From: Neonectria sp. B-13
Taxonomy: Eukaryota; Ascomycota; Sordariomycetes; Hypocreales; Nectriaceae
Length of the DNA: 64,000 nucleotides
NCBI GenBank assembly: GCA_002682825.1
Contig: NOKP01000018.1
Location: 218,827-282,826 of the forward strand
Direction: 5' to 3'
The notes below the pieces were generated by a model, which did not search any database, was not told the origin of the DNA, and was given only the letters and a program-made list of their open reading frames with translations. Both the position numbers and the translations under genes were made by a program. Shown one piece after another: positions 48,640 through 59,498 of the stretch. Each line of letters begins with the position of its first letter. Positions within the stretch are counted from its first letter, which is position 1.

Positions 48640-50503
48640 TTATGGGTGGCCATCTGCAAACGCTCGCAAGACGTTACCGATTGATCGTCGATATTTGTAA
48701 CCGACGACCGCCGCCGTGACCGCAAAGGGACTTGCTACCAATATGAAGAAGCTCCGCACAAGTGCCCGGCCTTGAGCATCGCTCTTCCGAATGACATCCA
48801 GGTACCCTTCATTGCTGAAGCTGACTCTGGAGTACTTGGTCTGCCAGCCAAGGGTCGGAAAGTGGACACTCATGAACTCCTCGAGGAACTTCCGCAATCT
48901 ATACCGGGTGGAAAGGACCGATGCCCGCATCTCGACGTAGTTCTGCAACGCGAGGTCGTTGATGGCATGGGCGTCTGCTGGGCGGATGGCGGAATACTCA
49001 GCCAGGGCGAGCGACCGTTGGAACGCTGGTGTTGTCGAAGTCGTCGTCTCACTGGCTGGATCGTTGGTTTCGTCCATCTGGGCGTGCTTGTCGAGAACCG
49101 AAAACAGGATCCGCACATCCTCCATGCCCGCATTCATGCCTTGTCCGTAGAATGGGACCATGGCATGGGCTGCATCTCCGACAACGACGCAAGAGGAACC
49201 GTAGTGGTATGGTTTGCACTTGAGGCTGATGAGTGGGAGATGGGGGTTTGACTTGAAGGAATCGATGAGCTCTTCAGCCGGGATCAGGTCCGTGACGCCA
49301 GGGAAGTGGCTGTCGAAGAATGCCGGCAACTTGGATGTGTTGCTTTCGAGATCCGAAAACTCCTTGCTAGGCATGAATAGCGTGCACGTGAAAGAACCAT
49401 CCTAGGCATGCACGTCAGCTAAGTTATCTTTGGTACGATGAACGCGTGGCTTACATCACTTGGGATTGCTATAAACATAAAGTCCTTGCCGGGCCAAATG
49501 TGTAAGTGGTTGGGGGATATCCTGAATTTGGACAGTGGTTCCGCCGTTGCGTCCGTGAGAACGGGCTTAAGCTGGAATTCACACCATAGGGTGTCGATGT
49601 ACTCTTGCTGGTAGTTCATTCGCGTGAACTTCATCAGATGATAGCGGACGGCGGAATGAGCGCCATCGGCACCAATCATGAGGTCGAATGAGATGCCAAT
49701 CTCCTTGGCACGCGAGGCGTTGTCCGAACTGCTGTCTTGGACCTCAAACCAAGCTTTGCATGTGCGATAGTCGGCTCCCGTAAGCTTGTGGTTGAAGAAT
49801 AACTTGACATTGGGCATGTCATCCAGAATATCGAGTATCCGTTTGTTGAGACCTGCCCTGTCGATGGCATGGATGGCCTGGGTCGATCGCGTTAGCATTG
49901 ACAACATTGCTCAATGGTTGAGGTAATTGTTCCTACCCTGCCCTTGGCATCGTAGTCTTGGGATTGTTCAAACAAAGCACCGTTTGGGCGCTTTCCGTGA
50001 ATCATGCGTCCTCTCATCGGAATGGTGCTGGCCATAACGTGCTCCAGGAGACCTGGTTGGCCAGCATGGCGCATGGCGTTGATTCCACGCTCTGAAATAG
50101 CGAGGTTGATAGATCTGGTGAAGTTGAGGGGGATAGTGCCGGGGTCCCGGAGGTCTTGAACCAATTAGTAATTGGCCCTGGTTATTCTCTCATCGGATGA
50201 TTTGAAAGACGGGTAAACAGAGTGAGAAACATAATTCATGGGAAATCAAGTCGTCCTCGAGCCTGGCGCCCTTGCTCCGACACCCATTGAGTCCTCCGCA
50301 AAGAGTTGGGCGTCGCATGTAGGATCGAGGTCCAACAAGAGAGTTCGCAACTTGGTTGAGTCAAAGCTCAAGTAGGAAACCAGGAACTTACCAGGGCGAA
50401 GCTCGTAGACTTCAACGTCATGTCCTCTTTGCGCGGCATACAAAGCTGCCAACGAGCCAACTGGCCCTGCACCGACCACGACAATCTTCTGAGGTTTTCC
50501 CAT
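48640..50503 (-). CDS. bna4: Kynurenine 3-monooxygenase, 504 aa
   Basis: Exons 50503-50392, 50154-49937, 49877-49455 and 49401-48640 give 504 residues. The introns are 237, 59 and 53 nt. FAD motifs are clear: [10 protein letters not shown] at the N-terminus, [10 protein letters not shown] in the middle, and [18 protein letters not shown], which is diagnostic for this enzyme. [15 protein letters not shown] and the C-terminal hydrophobic segment ([20 protein letters not shown]) match a mitochondrial outer-membrane anchor. The enzyme hydroxylates kynurenine with NADPH and O2 in de novo NAD synthesis from tryptophan. The first intron is four times the local norm, but both flanks join a conserved sequence (YELRPG|DLRDP) so I see no missing exon. 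It is divergent from MAP1. Confidence 0.95.
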
Positions 50504-51037
50504 TTTTGATTTCGGAGGTTGTCAAGGTTGTCAAGGACGAACGGAAACAAACCTTTGGATCGAGAGTCACATTTGCGCTTGCGACTCGGAGACGACCGAG
50601 ACGGAGACGGGCTTGAACGGACTTGGACTAGACCGACCGACCAGGATCACGATAAGATAAGAAGAGTCTGAAGAAGGGCGCGCCCCGGTAAGAGTGACAT
50701 ATCTGTCTAACCAGGACTTTCGCCTCGATTAGTGAATACTTCGTCCGGCTAACTCGGTGTTGGCGGCCCCGATGAGCCCCACCAAGCCCACCAAGCACCC
50801 ACCATGTACGGAGAGAGACGATCTTTTGTTCCCAAAAGTTGTACGACAAAGTTTCAAAGCTCAGCTACGGATCTACAACAGCTCGACAACAAAAAGAGCG
50901 CTGTCAAAGGGGACGTATACTCTCCTCGCACAAACTCCACCTTCTTGCAATCCTAAACATCCTCTCTACGTTCTTGCACATCTCTCACAATCAACTCTCC
51001 TCGACAACTGTGCCCCTCCACCACAGCGACCGACACG
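50504..51037. promoter_or_regulatory. Divergent promoter region of BNA4 and MAP1
   Basis: These 534 nt separate two start codons facing away from each other, so both promoters lie here. I see no ORF that would split them. Confidence 0.55.
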
Positions 51038-52440
51038 ATGACCTCCGAACCACCCGCCAAGAAGAAGTGCATGGGCTCGGACTGCGACAACGATGCCGGG
51101 TCCCTCCAGTGTCCAACTTGCCTTAAGCTCGGAGTCAAGGACAGCTATTTCTGTTCGCAGGAATGCTTCAAGAGGAACTGGGTACGTAGCTGCAATCATT
51201 TCACGTCAAACGAGGACCACCGCCTGACTTGTTCCATAGGGCATCCACAAGACGATGCACAAATCGCAAAGTAACATTCTCCACCACCTTCTTCCTCCGA
51301 AAGTAATCTAACCAGACCCAGGTGCCAGCAACTATAACCCGTTCCCCAACTACCCCTACAGCGGATCCCTGCGACCTGTTTATCCTCTCTCGCCGCACAG
51401 AACGCTTCCCAAGTCGATTCCTCACCCTGTCTGGTGGCAGGACGGTAACCCCAAGTACAGCCGCACTCTCGCAAACCGTAACAAGATTGATATCCTCGAC
51501 AAGGAGGGCCAGGATGCTATGCGGAAGAGCTGTCGGCTTGCACGAGAGGTGCTCGACCTTGCGGCTGCGGCGGCAAAGCCAGGTGTTACAACCGACTTTA
51601 TTGACGAGGTCGTTCACAAGGCCTGCATCGAGCGAAACGTGCGTATTGCACTCTTCTGTTTTTTATTTATTCCTTTGAGCCTCCAGTGTCCTACAAAGTG
51701 TCAACTAACACGAGGTTTAGTCGTACCCGTCACCTTTGAACTACAACAACTTTCCCAAGTCATGCTGCACGTCTATTAATGAGGTCATCTGCCACGGTAT
51801 CCCTGACCAGCGTGTGCTTCTCGACGGCGACATCTTGAACATTGACGTGTCCCTTTACCACGAGGGATACCATGCCGACCTGAATGAGACCTATTACATT
51901 GGCGACAAAGCCAAGGCGGATCCCGATACGGTTCGTGTCGTGGAAACGGCCCGAGAGTGCTTGGAGGAGTCTATCAAGGCTGTGAAGCCGGGAGTATTGG
52001 TTCGAGAGTTCGGAAACATCATCGAGAAGCATTCCAAGAAGCAAAACTGCAGCGTCATCCGAACTTACTGCGGCCATGGTGTCGGAAAGCTCTTCCACAG
52101 CCCCCCCAACGTCCCTCACTATGCCAAGAACAAGACGGTTGGTGAATGCAAGCCCGGCATGACCTTTACTATCGAGCCCATGATTGCGCTGGGCAAGTAC
52201 CGAGACATTACCTGGCCGGACAACTGGACGAGCACGACAATTGACGGTAAAATGACGGCTCAGTTTGGTGAGTGAACCTAACAGAATTATCGACTGTGAC
52301 TGCGTGCTAACATTCACGCAGAGCACACCCTGCTAGTTACCGAAGATGGTGTCGAAGTTTTGACAGCAAGACTAGAGAACTCTCCCGGAGGCCCCGTCCC
52401 CAGGCCCGGTACCGAAGACGAGACCCCGAAGACCAACTAA
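51038..52440 (+). CDS. map1: Methionine aminopeptidase type 1, 385 aa
   Basis: Five exons, 51038-51181, 51240-51270, 51322-51638, 51721-52267 and 52322-52440, give 385 residues; the introns are 58, 51, 82 and 54 nt and the second exon is only 31 nt. The N-terminal C6H2 zinc-finger region ([28 protein letters not shown]) is the ribosome-association domain of eukaryotic type 1 enzymes. The pita-bread catalytic core supplies the metal ligands: Asp in NIDVSLY and HADLNET, His in YCGHGVG, Glu in FTIEPM and Glu in EHTLL. The enzyme removes initiator Met from nascent chains with small second residues. Confidence 0.96.
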
Positions 52441-53607
52441 GCCAGACCAGAAGGAATGTGAAATAGATGCGTGTAGCTCTGGGGGAGTTTAGCGATAGTG
52501 AAAGGCATGAGTGATGGATGTAACATATCATGAGAAGCATAGGCTGGAGAATGGGGTTGAGCCGGTGGTAGTTGCCGGTGATGGGAGTTGGTGGGAGTTG
52601 AGACAGGAATGTAGGGAGTAGACGGTCATGTTCACAAATATTAAGCTTAACTCTGGATCGCTCGCTACCTCGGTAGGCTATGTGATCCGTTCGTATATCA
52701 CAGTGTTCCTGCCTAGGTTGTTTATAAAGCCAGCATAGCCAGGTCCGATAGGCATTAGGCGGGTTGGAGGCGTGGGACATCCGGATGCAGGCCAACAGCC
52801 ATGTGGTGTGACGCAACTGGCAAACGAGATGCATGTCTGAGATGCGACCAGATAGAGAGAGAGAAGGAGGGAGAGAAAGAAAAAAGCAAGGCCATAACCG
52901 GCTGTGACTTGTGAGTCTGCAACTGCAAATGGTCTGCCGCGTGCGTAACGACGCATCCGCGGATAGGCATGCGCACAGGCCAGATTCCCAGCCACACTTA
53001 CAGGGGAGGAGGATGCCCCATGCGCCACCCGCCACCAAGCATTCACAAAACGAGGCTCCATTGGAGGCTTTGCTGGGCGAGGCTTGCGAGGCAGAGCCTG
53101 AGGGAAGGGCCTGAAAGAGGGCCGCCTCAGCGGCTCAGCCTAATGGACGCAGCGCAGCGAAGCCTCTTCCATCATCGCCGCTAGTAGTGCTTCCATCCAT
53201 CCAAGGCCACTGCCACTGCAAACTGGAGCCACTGCAACTGGGGCGCACCTGCCTTTCCTTCCTCCACCTTCTCTCCACCAAAACTCACCACCACCACCAC
53301 ACCATCCACCGCCCGCCACCACATTTCTCGCTTCTTCCCCCACCCCCGGTTCCCGCCTTAGGACACCAAACACATCACCCTTGAACTCGCACCTGGCACC
53401 TCTCTCTCTGCAAGGCCACGTTTTTTCCCTCACCTCCTCCTCACCTCTGTGAACCCGTCCGCCCTTTTCTCCCAAACGACTCCCGGCCCGCGCGCAAATC
53501 GGAGCTTGCCACTGAGCTCCTCGAACAGCTGTCCTCGACTGAGATAACCGGTTACCGACCTTTACATCCTCCTCGCTTCCCCTCGCTCCCCCGCAAAACC
53601 CGCCATC
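52441..53607. other. Intergenic region
   Basis: This 1.2-kb stretch holds the MAP1 3' UTR and the ERV14 promoter and leader. A GA-rich tract lies near 52852-52886 and a pyrimidine- and CCA-rich stretch at 53240-53340. Antisense ORFs there are low in complexity and rejected. Confidence 0.5.
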
Positions 53608-54247
53608 ATGATGTCCGGAGAAGCATGGCTGTTCCTGCTATCGGTGTTGATCAACGCCGTCAACCTCTTTTTGCAGGTTTTCTTCACCATCATGTACAGC
53701 GATCTCGAGTGGTATGTCGCAACCCTGCTCCCCTCCCTCTCCCGCTTCGGCGCCAGGTTCTGCGCCTGGCGGATACGCACTCTCGACGACTCGACCTCAT
53801 AGACTCAAGAGCTGACCATGTCCTCCGCAGCGACTACATCAACCCCATTGATCTCTGCAACCGACTCAACACCTACATCATTCCCGAGGCCGCCGTTCAT
53901 GGTTTCCTGACCTTCCTCTTCCTCATCAACGGATACTGGGTTCCTCTGATTCTGAACCTGCCTCTCTTGGCCTGGAACGTCAAGAAGTACGTTTTCCGAT
54001 TTGTTCGATTTGCCGACGCTGGACTAACAGGAGCGCAGGATCGCCGACAACACCCATCTGCTCGACGCCACCGAGATCTTCCGCAAGCTCAATGTTCACA
54101 AGAAGGTATGCGATACCGCCCTCCCGGGTTTGCGCTACTCTAACCCCGTCATAGGAATCCTTCTTCAAGCTGGGCTTCCACCTCATCATGTTCTTCTTTT
54201 ATCTGTACAGCATGATTGTCGCCCTCATCCGGGACGAGTCCTCCTAA
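53608..54247 (+). CDS. erv14: ERV14/cornichon-type ER cargo receptor, 139 aa
   Basis: Exons 53608-53711, 53831-53986, 54039-54105 and 54155-54247 (introns of 119, 52 and 49 nt) give 139 residues, close to yeast Erv14 (138). The start is MMSGEAWLFLLSVLINAVNL. The conserved stretch SDLECDYINPIDLC is rebuilt across the first intron, and the cornichon loop IFRKLNVHKKESFFKLG across the third. Three or four membrane helices follow the family topology. The protein packages transmembrane cargo into COPII vesicles leaving the ER. Confidence 0.95.
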
Positions 54248-54866
54248 GCGCCCCTCGACCGAAACCGCGAATCGGTACCTGACTCTCGCCAGAGGCCATC
54301 CGTGGCTGGAAGGACGGATTAGGAGTGCGTTTGGCGTGCAAATTAAGCTCAAGCAGCGCTGACTGGGCAAGTCGCGCGACGAGGAGAGGACCCTGCTGAT
54401 GCAGTACATAACGAGTGGAAGATGGCATAGATTGATGACGTTTCGAAAGAGGCGGGCTTGGCGTATATAATGTGCTATCATGCCGGCTGGCGCTCAGGTT
54501 CATTATTTCTTGACGGCTAGGCTGTGCTACGGCTGGTTTCTGGGAGCTTGGAGCCTTCGTTGCCTCCCACCATTTGTTCGGTCAACATCTGGCATGATAA
54601 TTGAGTAATGGTCAAACTAAGTGACTACATGCGATAATGCTCAATACACATTGTCTGATCCAATCTGGTCCAAGTTACGAATACACGCTCATCTGCATTT
54701 CGTCATCGGGTTGCCCTGGCGCATAGGAGTGGCTTTTGTATCACGTGACTGCCCGTTTTTCAATCTTCTGCGGCCCGGTCGCGATCGCTGCCGCCCGTCA
54801 ACCCGCCGACTTGTGACGTCGCGCTGAAGAAAACTTAAAACCATCAACTTTTTTACATCATCTAAA
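54248..54866. other. Spacer between ERV14 and PRP17
   Basis: A 619-nt stretch with the 3' UTR of ERV14 and the PRP17 promoter, including a GCGATCGC palindrome at 54780-54787. No gene is seen. Confidence 0.55.
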
Positions 54867-56462
54867 ATGGCAGACTTCGGCGAATACCCGCCGAATATGG
54901 CGCCTCAGGATGCGCTCATCATTCGGGAGCAAGCACAGCCCGACCATGCTGTGGTACCCTACACGGCCGAAGACCTGTCGCGTCCCAAACTCGGCCCCTT
55001 GAACCCATTCAAAGACGACTCGAATGCGCTGAAGCGCAAGAATATTCTTACCGGTCACGCGGAGGAGACCTTCGTCAGCGAGCACACCTTCCGCAGCAAG
55101 CACCGAGCAGTCGAACGAAAAGGAGGCCCAGAAAGAGCGTACCAAACCAGTGCAGAGAGCAAGGCAGAAGCTGCACGGATACGCGCCGGGAGAGAAAAGA
55201 AGGGCGACGCAACCATTGCAGAAGGCCCGGGTGCTTATGTTGGACCCTGGGCCAGATACAAGCGACCCGAGTACGAGATTATGGGAGAGGACGAGGAGCT
55301 CGCCAGCGATGAGGAATACGAGATCGTGGAGGAGGAAGAGGAGGAAGATGTCGTTGAGAGTGGCACAGTGGTTCAGGCGCCAGTTGGAGCTTTGGCGCGG
55401 CGAAAGGAGGTCGAAGAGATGGGCGACGAGACGACCACATTCCACGGTTCCGCCGAGTACGATTATCAGGGCAGGACGTACATGCATGTTCCCCAAGATC
55501 TGGACGTCGATCTGCGGAAGGAGATTGGAAGCGTCACCAACTACATCCCCAAGAAGCAGATTCACTCCTGGAAGAACCACACCAAGGCAGTTACTGCGCT
55601 ACGCTTTTTCCCTGGGTCTGCTCATCTGCTCTTGTCAGCCAGCGCCGATGCGACCGTCAAGATCTTCGATGTCTACCACAACCGCGAGCTGCTACGGACG
55701 TACTCTGGTCACTCCAAGGCGCTCTCCGATATTTGCTTCAACACCTCGGGTACCCAGTTCTTGTCTTCTTCTTATGATCGCATGATCAAGCTTTGGGACA
55801 CTGAGACGGGCGTGTGCATCAGCAAGTTCACGACTGGCAAGACTCCTCACGTAGTCAAGTTCAACCCAGATCCTGAACACGCCAACGAGTTCCTTGCTGG
55901 TATGTCCGACAAAAAGATTGTTCAGTTTGATATCCGAACACCCAACGAGGTAGTGCAGGAGTATGACCATCACTTGGCAGCCATCAACACCATCACCTTT
56001 GTTGATGATAACCGCCGCTTCATGACGACCTCTGACGATAAGTCGCTCCGAGCCTGGGATTACAACATCCCCGTCCCCATCAAATATATTGCGGAGCCGG
56101 ACATGTATCCCATGACGCGTGCTGCCCCTCATCCAAGCGGGAAATACGTCGCCTACCAAAGCTCTGACAACCAGATTCTCGTCTACGGCGCCAACGACAA
56201 GTTCCGCCAGAACCGAAAGAAGAGCTATCGTGGACACAACAATGCAGGCTTGGCTATTGATCTTGACTGCAGTCCGGATGGTCAATTCCTGGCTTCTGGT
56301 GACTCAGCCGGCTACGTGTGCTTCTGGGACTGGAAGACTTGTAAAATGTACCACAAGCTGAAGGCAGGTAACCAAGCCATCACCTGCGTCAAATGGAACC
56401 CGCAGGAAACGAGCAAGGTGGTAACAGCAGGCATGGATGGTGAGATTAAATACTGGGATTAA
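54867..56462 (+). CDS. prp17: Pre-mRNA splicing factor PRP17 (CDC40), 531 aa
   Basis: The single exon from the ATG at 54867 gives 531 residues. The N-terminal half has the Prp17 signature (LGPLNPFKDD, KRKNILTGHAEETFVSEHTF, GPWARYKRPEYE) and an acidic Glu run. The C-terminal half, from about residue 235, is a WD40 propeller starting at IHSWKNHTKAVTALRFFP and ending in VVTAGMDGEIKYWD. Prp17 joins the spliceosome for the second catalytic step. This gene lacks introns, unlike most neighbours. Confidence 0.96.
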   Translation: MADFGEYPPNMAPQDALIIREQAQPDHAVVPYTAEDLSRPKLGPLNPFKDDSNALKRKNILTGHAEETFVSEHTFRSKHRAVERKGGPERAYQTSAESKAEAARIRAGREKKGDATIAEGPGAYVGPWARYKRPEYEIMGEDEELASDEEYEIVEEEEEEDVVESGTVVQAPVGALARRKEVEEMGDETTTFHGSAEYDYQGRTYMHVPQDLDVDLRKEIGSVTNYIPKKQIHSWKNHTKAVTALRFFPGSAHLLLSASADATVKIFDVYHNRELLRTYSGHSKALSDICFNTSGTQFLSSSYDRMIKLWDTETGVCISKFTTGKTPHVVKFNPDPEHANEFLAGMSDKKIVQFDIRTPNEVVQEYDHHLAAINTITFVDDNRRFMTTSDDKSLRAWDYNIPVPIKYIAEPDMYPMTRAAPHPSGKYVAYQSSDNQILVYGANDKFRQNRKKSYRGHNNAGLAIDLDCSPDGQFLASGDSAGYVCFWDWKTCKMYHKLKAGNQAITCVKWNPQETSKVVTAGMDGEIKYWD

Positions 56463-56699
56463 ACCGGGGCTATTCAGAAGTTCTGGGCATCGGAGGGAGC
56501 ATGGCACGGCGTTTAGGAAAGGAAAGTTACTAGATAAAAAAATCTACACATGGGAACAGTGGTTACTCTAACTCGTGGTTTGCTTGCTATATGTATTATG
56601 TGATCAAAAGCACTTGCCTGTAATACCTTCCATCCCCTGTCTCTTAAAGCTGGTCCATTGGGGTTGTTTAGGACCTGAAGCTGATCCACAACCCAAACA

Positions 56700-57275
56700 C
56701 TAACTACTAACCTGGGGGCAGCCAGTCTCGGATCTCGCCTGTCGGCCAAGTCTCTTGAGATTTCGGCGTGCGGTTAGCGCCCTCGTGAACGCGGCGATGG
56801 TCTCCAGAGCCTGTAGAATAGCAACCTCAAGCTCAAGCCGCCGCACTACTCGAAGGCTGCTGAACATATCCTGGAGGATCTTGCAAACGTTCTTCTGGAG
56901 CGCGTTCAAATTTTCCTCAGAGTAATGTCCGTAAAGGTCTTCGATCCGGCACGAGATCATATGCTGTTGGTCAGCTGAGAGTCTGAGCTCGAAGACGACC
57001 AGAGAGAAGTAAAAAAGGTGGATGTTGTCGCCTGTGGCTTCATCTTGATCGCACAAAAAGCCCGCCACTTTCTCAGGGCAGTGCGTTTGTAGAACACTGT
57101 AACAGTCGATGAAAGTCATTGTGAGGTCTCGTCTCGAGAGGATATGTAACCGAGGAAGAGAGGTATACACGAGATGGTTGGTCTTGGCTTGTTTGATATT
57201 AGACCATTCTACTATCGAGACGATGGAAACCATGTGATTTATACAAGAGACTGGTGAGAAGTCACTGTTGTTCAT
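56700..57275 (-). CDS. Hypothetical protein, 191 aa, weakly supported
   Basis: An intron-free frame runs from the ATG at 57275 to the stop at 56700. The C-terminal 90 residues look helical and coiled (YGHYSEENLNALQKNVCKIL, FTRALTARRNLKRLGRQARS). The N-terminal third is less protein-like, so the start at an internal Met near 57118 (MTFIDCYSVLQTHCPE) is also possible. No domain is recognised. It sits between PRP17 (convergent) and the hydrolase gene. Confidence 0.45.
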   Translation of the reverse strand: MNNSDFSPVSCINHMVSIVSIVEWSNIKQAKTNHLVYTSLPRLHILSRRDLTMTFIDCYSVLQTHCPEKVAGFLCDQDEATGDNIHLFYFSLVVFELRLSADQQHMISCRIEDLYGHYSEENLNALQKNVCKILQDMFSSLRVVRRLELEVAILQALETIAAFTRALTARRNLKRLGRQARSETGCPQVSS

Positions 57276-57547
57276 GGGTTCCTAGAGGATGAAACTGTAG
57301 AACACACTGCCAACCCGACGCCTTGACTTTGTTCCAGACTGGCTCACTGGCGCAAGACGCAAATGAGTTCAGTGAACACGCTCGGTGTATATTTTTGAAC
57401 AAAGGGAGAAGGCCAAGAACGTGACGACTGCAGGAGTGTTCCGCTAGCTCTTGGCGCTGACGATAGGTTCAGAACAATGTCGTCGGCAAGAACATGCTCA
57501 AATGCATATGGCGTTTGTGAGATTGATACATGTGAGCAGAAACATTG

Positions 57548-58387
57548 CTATTTTAGTAACTCAAACTCTTGTGGTAACGGCTGCTTCTCAACCCAGGCCT
57601 TCACGCCTTCGGCAAACAATTCGGGAAATTGGAGGTTCCATTCATGGATAGCTTTCCGAACTACAACAGCGCAGGTTTCTTTCCCGCCTTCTCTGCTCTG
57701 TTGCTTCAGAATGTCCCCCATCTGCTTTGTGCCCTCGACGCTGTCGACTTTACCGCCGGCCACAACCAGTATCCGCTTGTCCAGGGCACCTACGCTCTTT
57801 ACGTCTTCGTCCTGCCACCTGCTCAGCTCTCCGTAGGCATCACGGACTAGACCAAACTCTTTATTGGCGGTGGCTTCTTTCTGCATCTGATCGTGCGGTT
57901 TCATCCCGCTTTGCCACGCCACGACTCGGTCAATCCCGCTCTTCTCCACGACCCGGAGAACCCAATGCAGCGTGGTGGCTCGCTGAGCCGCCCACACCTG
58001 CCAGGGCCTGAAGGGCGCGGCTCCCGCTACAACGGCAGAGTCGACGAGCGCGGCGTGGCGTCGGATGAGATCCATGGTCACGAAGCCACCAAGAGACATG
58101 CCGACCACGTGAGCTGTGCCTCCGTGGGCGTGACGCTTGATAAGCGAGGCCACTTTGTCCGCGGCGAGGCCTAGGGAGAAGGGGCGGATGGCTTTTGACC
58201 GGGAGTGTTGAGGTAAGTCGGGTACTATAAGGTGGTAGCCTTCCAGGTAGGGAACGACGTGCTCCCATTCGAGGTGACTACAGAAGAGGCCATGGAGTAG
58301 GACGACAGTCTTGGGTGAGGAAGGGTTATGAGAGGAGAAGAAAAGGTCCTCGCTGGATGCGGCCTCATCATCTGACGCATTGGCCAT
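57548..58387 (-). CDS. Alpha/beta-hydrolase fold protein, 279 aa
   Basis: The single exon from the ATG at 58387 gives 279 residues. It has VVLLHGLFCSHLEW with the oxyanion-hole region, LIVPDLPQHSRS, and the nucleophile elbow GMSLGG (Ser98). A late Asp and His (AIHEWNLQFPE) complete a plausible triad. No signal peptide or membrane segment is seen, so it is likely cytosolic. Substrate is unknown; the family includes esterases, haloperoxidase-like and C-C bond hydrolases. Confidence 0.88.
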   Translation of the reverse strand: MANASDDEAASSEDLFFSSHNPSSPKTVVLLHGLFCSHLEWEHVVPYLEGYHLIVPDLPQHSRSKAIRPFSLGLAADKVASLIKRHAHGGTAHVVGMSLGGFVTMDLIRRHAALVDSAVVAGAAPFRPWQVWAAQRATTLHWVLRVVEKSGIDRVVAWQSGMKPHDQMQKEATANKEFGLVRDAYGELSRWQDEDVKSVGALDKRILVVAGGKVDSVEGTKQMGDILKQQSREGGKETCAVVVRKAIHEWNLQFPELFAEGVKAWVEKQPLPQEFELLK

Positions 58388-59498
58388 TTGAACTCGTAGT
58401 CAACCCGTTGCTAGGTATTTAACTTGGTGACTGAACAATGGCTCCGGCCTCGTTTGGCTTACGAACGAAGCGAGTATCAAAAACAACACTAGAGTGTGCA
58501 ATTCAGTCTGTTCTGTCAGCTGATTTAAAGTCTGACATCCGGGTTCCACCAGCAAATGGTCATCAGCACCAATCAACGGCGCTATTCTCTTCCCGATCCC
58601 AGTTCCTTACCAACATCAAGAGTGTATCTTTTTCTGCGACAATCAGCCTCCAAAGTCATATAATGGAGTGGGCAATTGAGAATGAAATAGGCTCCTAAAT
58701 TCTTACTGCAGACTTGGTTCAATGAGCAGCAGGGGCGATCCACACCCCGTTACTCACCCTACACCTCGACAACTACTCCGGGTTGCGGAGTGGTTTTCGG
58801 TATGCAGGCCGTGTCAGAAGAAACGGGCTCAAGGGAACAAGTGATCAAATATGCATCAGAAAGCCAGAGACGCTAATGAGTCAGAAGCCGCGGAACGAAC
58901 TGCACACCCCGCGTTTTGGAGTGTCCAGAGGCGAGCTATTGGCTTGGCTGCGGCAAAGAATACCCGATCAAGGAGCCAATGCCACAACATCGGGATGTCC
59001 CCGCACGTCGCACGACTCAGGATACTACAGGTGGCAGCGCCTTTCTGACTCTGGTCGGTTCCTAGACGGAGCTAGTGCCAGGAATGATCCTTCTTACCTA
59101 GCCATCCAGCTCTCTCACTGATCAAAGCTCTTGCTCTTGCTATTGCTCTTGGTGATCGGCATCGTCGGAGGCTCCCTCCTCTTACCCCATACCCCACACT
59201 CAACAACAACCAACCAACTCCACACCCCGCATTCTCACTTGCCTCGAGTCGAGCGCCTGGATGTACAGATACTACTAGTAGGGTAGTGGGAGTACATCTG
59301 GGGATGTCGAAATAATGGGTGACATGGGTCGGCCGTGCCTTCCCTGCCAAGAGTGCCTACCCACCACCTTACTCCAACTTCTGTCAATCCGTCTCTCCCC
59401 CCTCCAACTTTTTCCTCCTTCTCCTCTCCCTCCTCTTCCTCCTTCTCCTCTTCCTCCATCTTCCATTGTTGCCGTCGTCAAGTCTTCCAAATCCAACA
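58388..59498. other. Divergent intergenic region
   Basis: This 1.1-kb stretch lies between starts of the hydrolase and the Zn2Cys6 factor. The 3' end is a CT-rich leader (about 59395-59460, CTCCTTCTCCTC-like) typical of highly regulated fungal 5' UTRs. No gene is seen. Confidence 0.55.
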
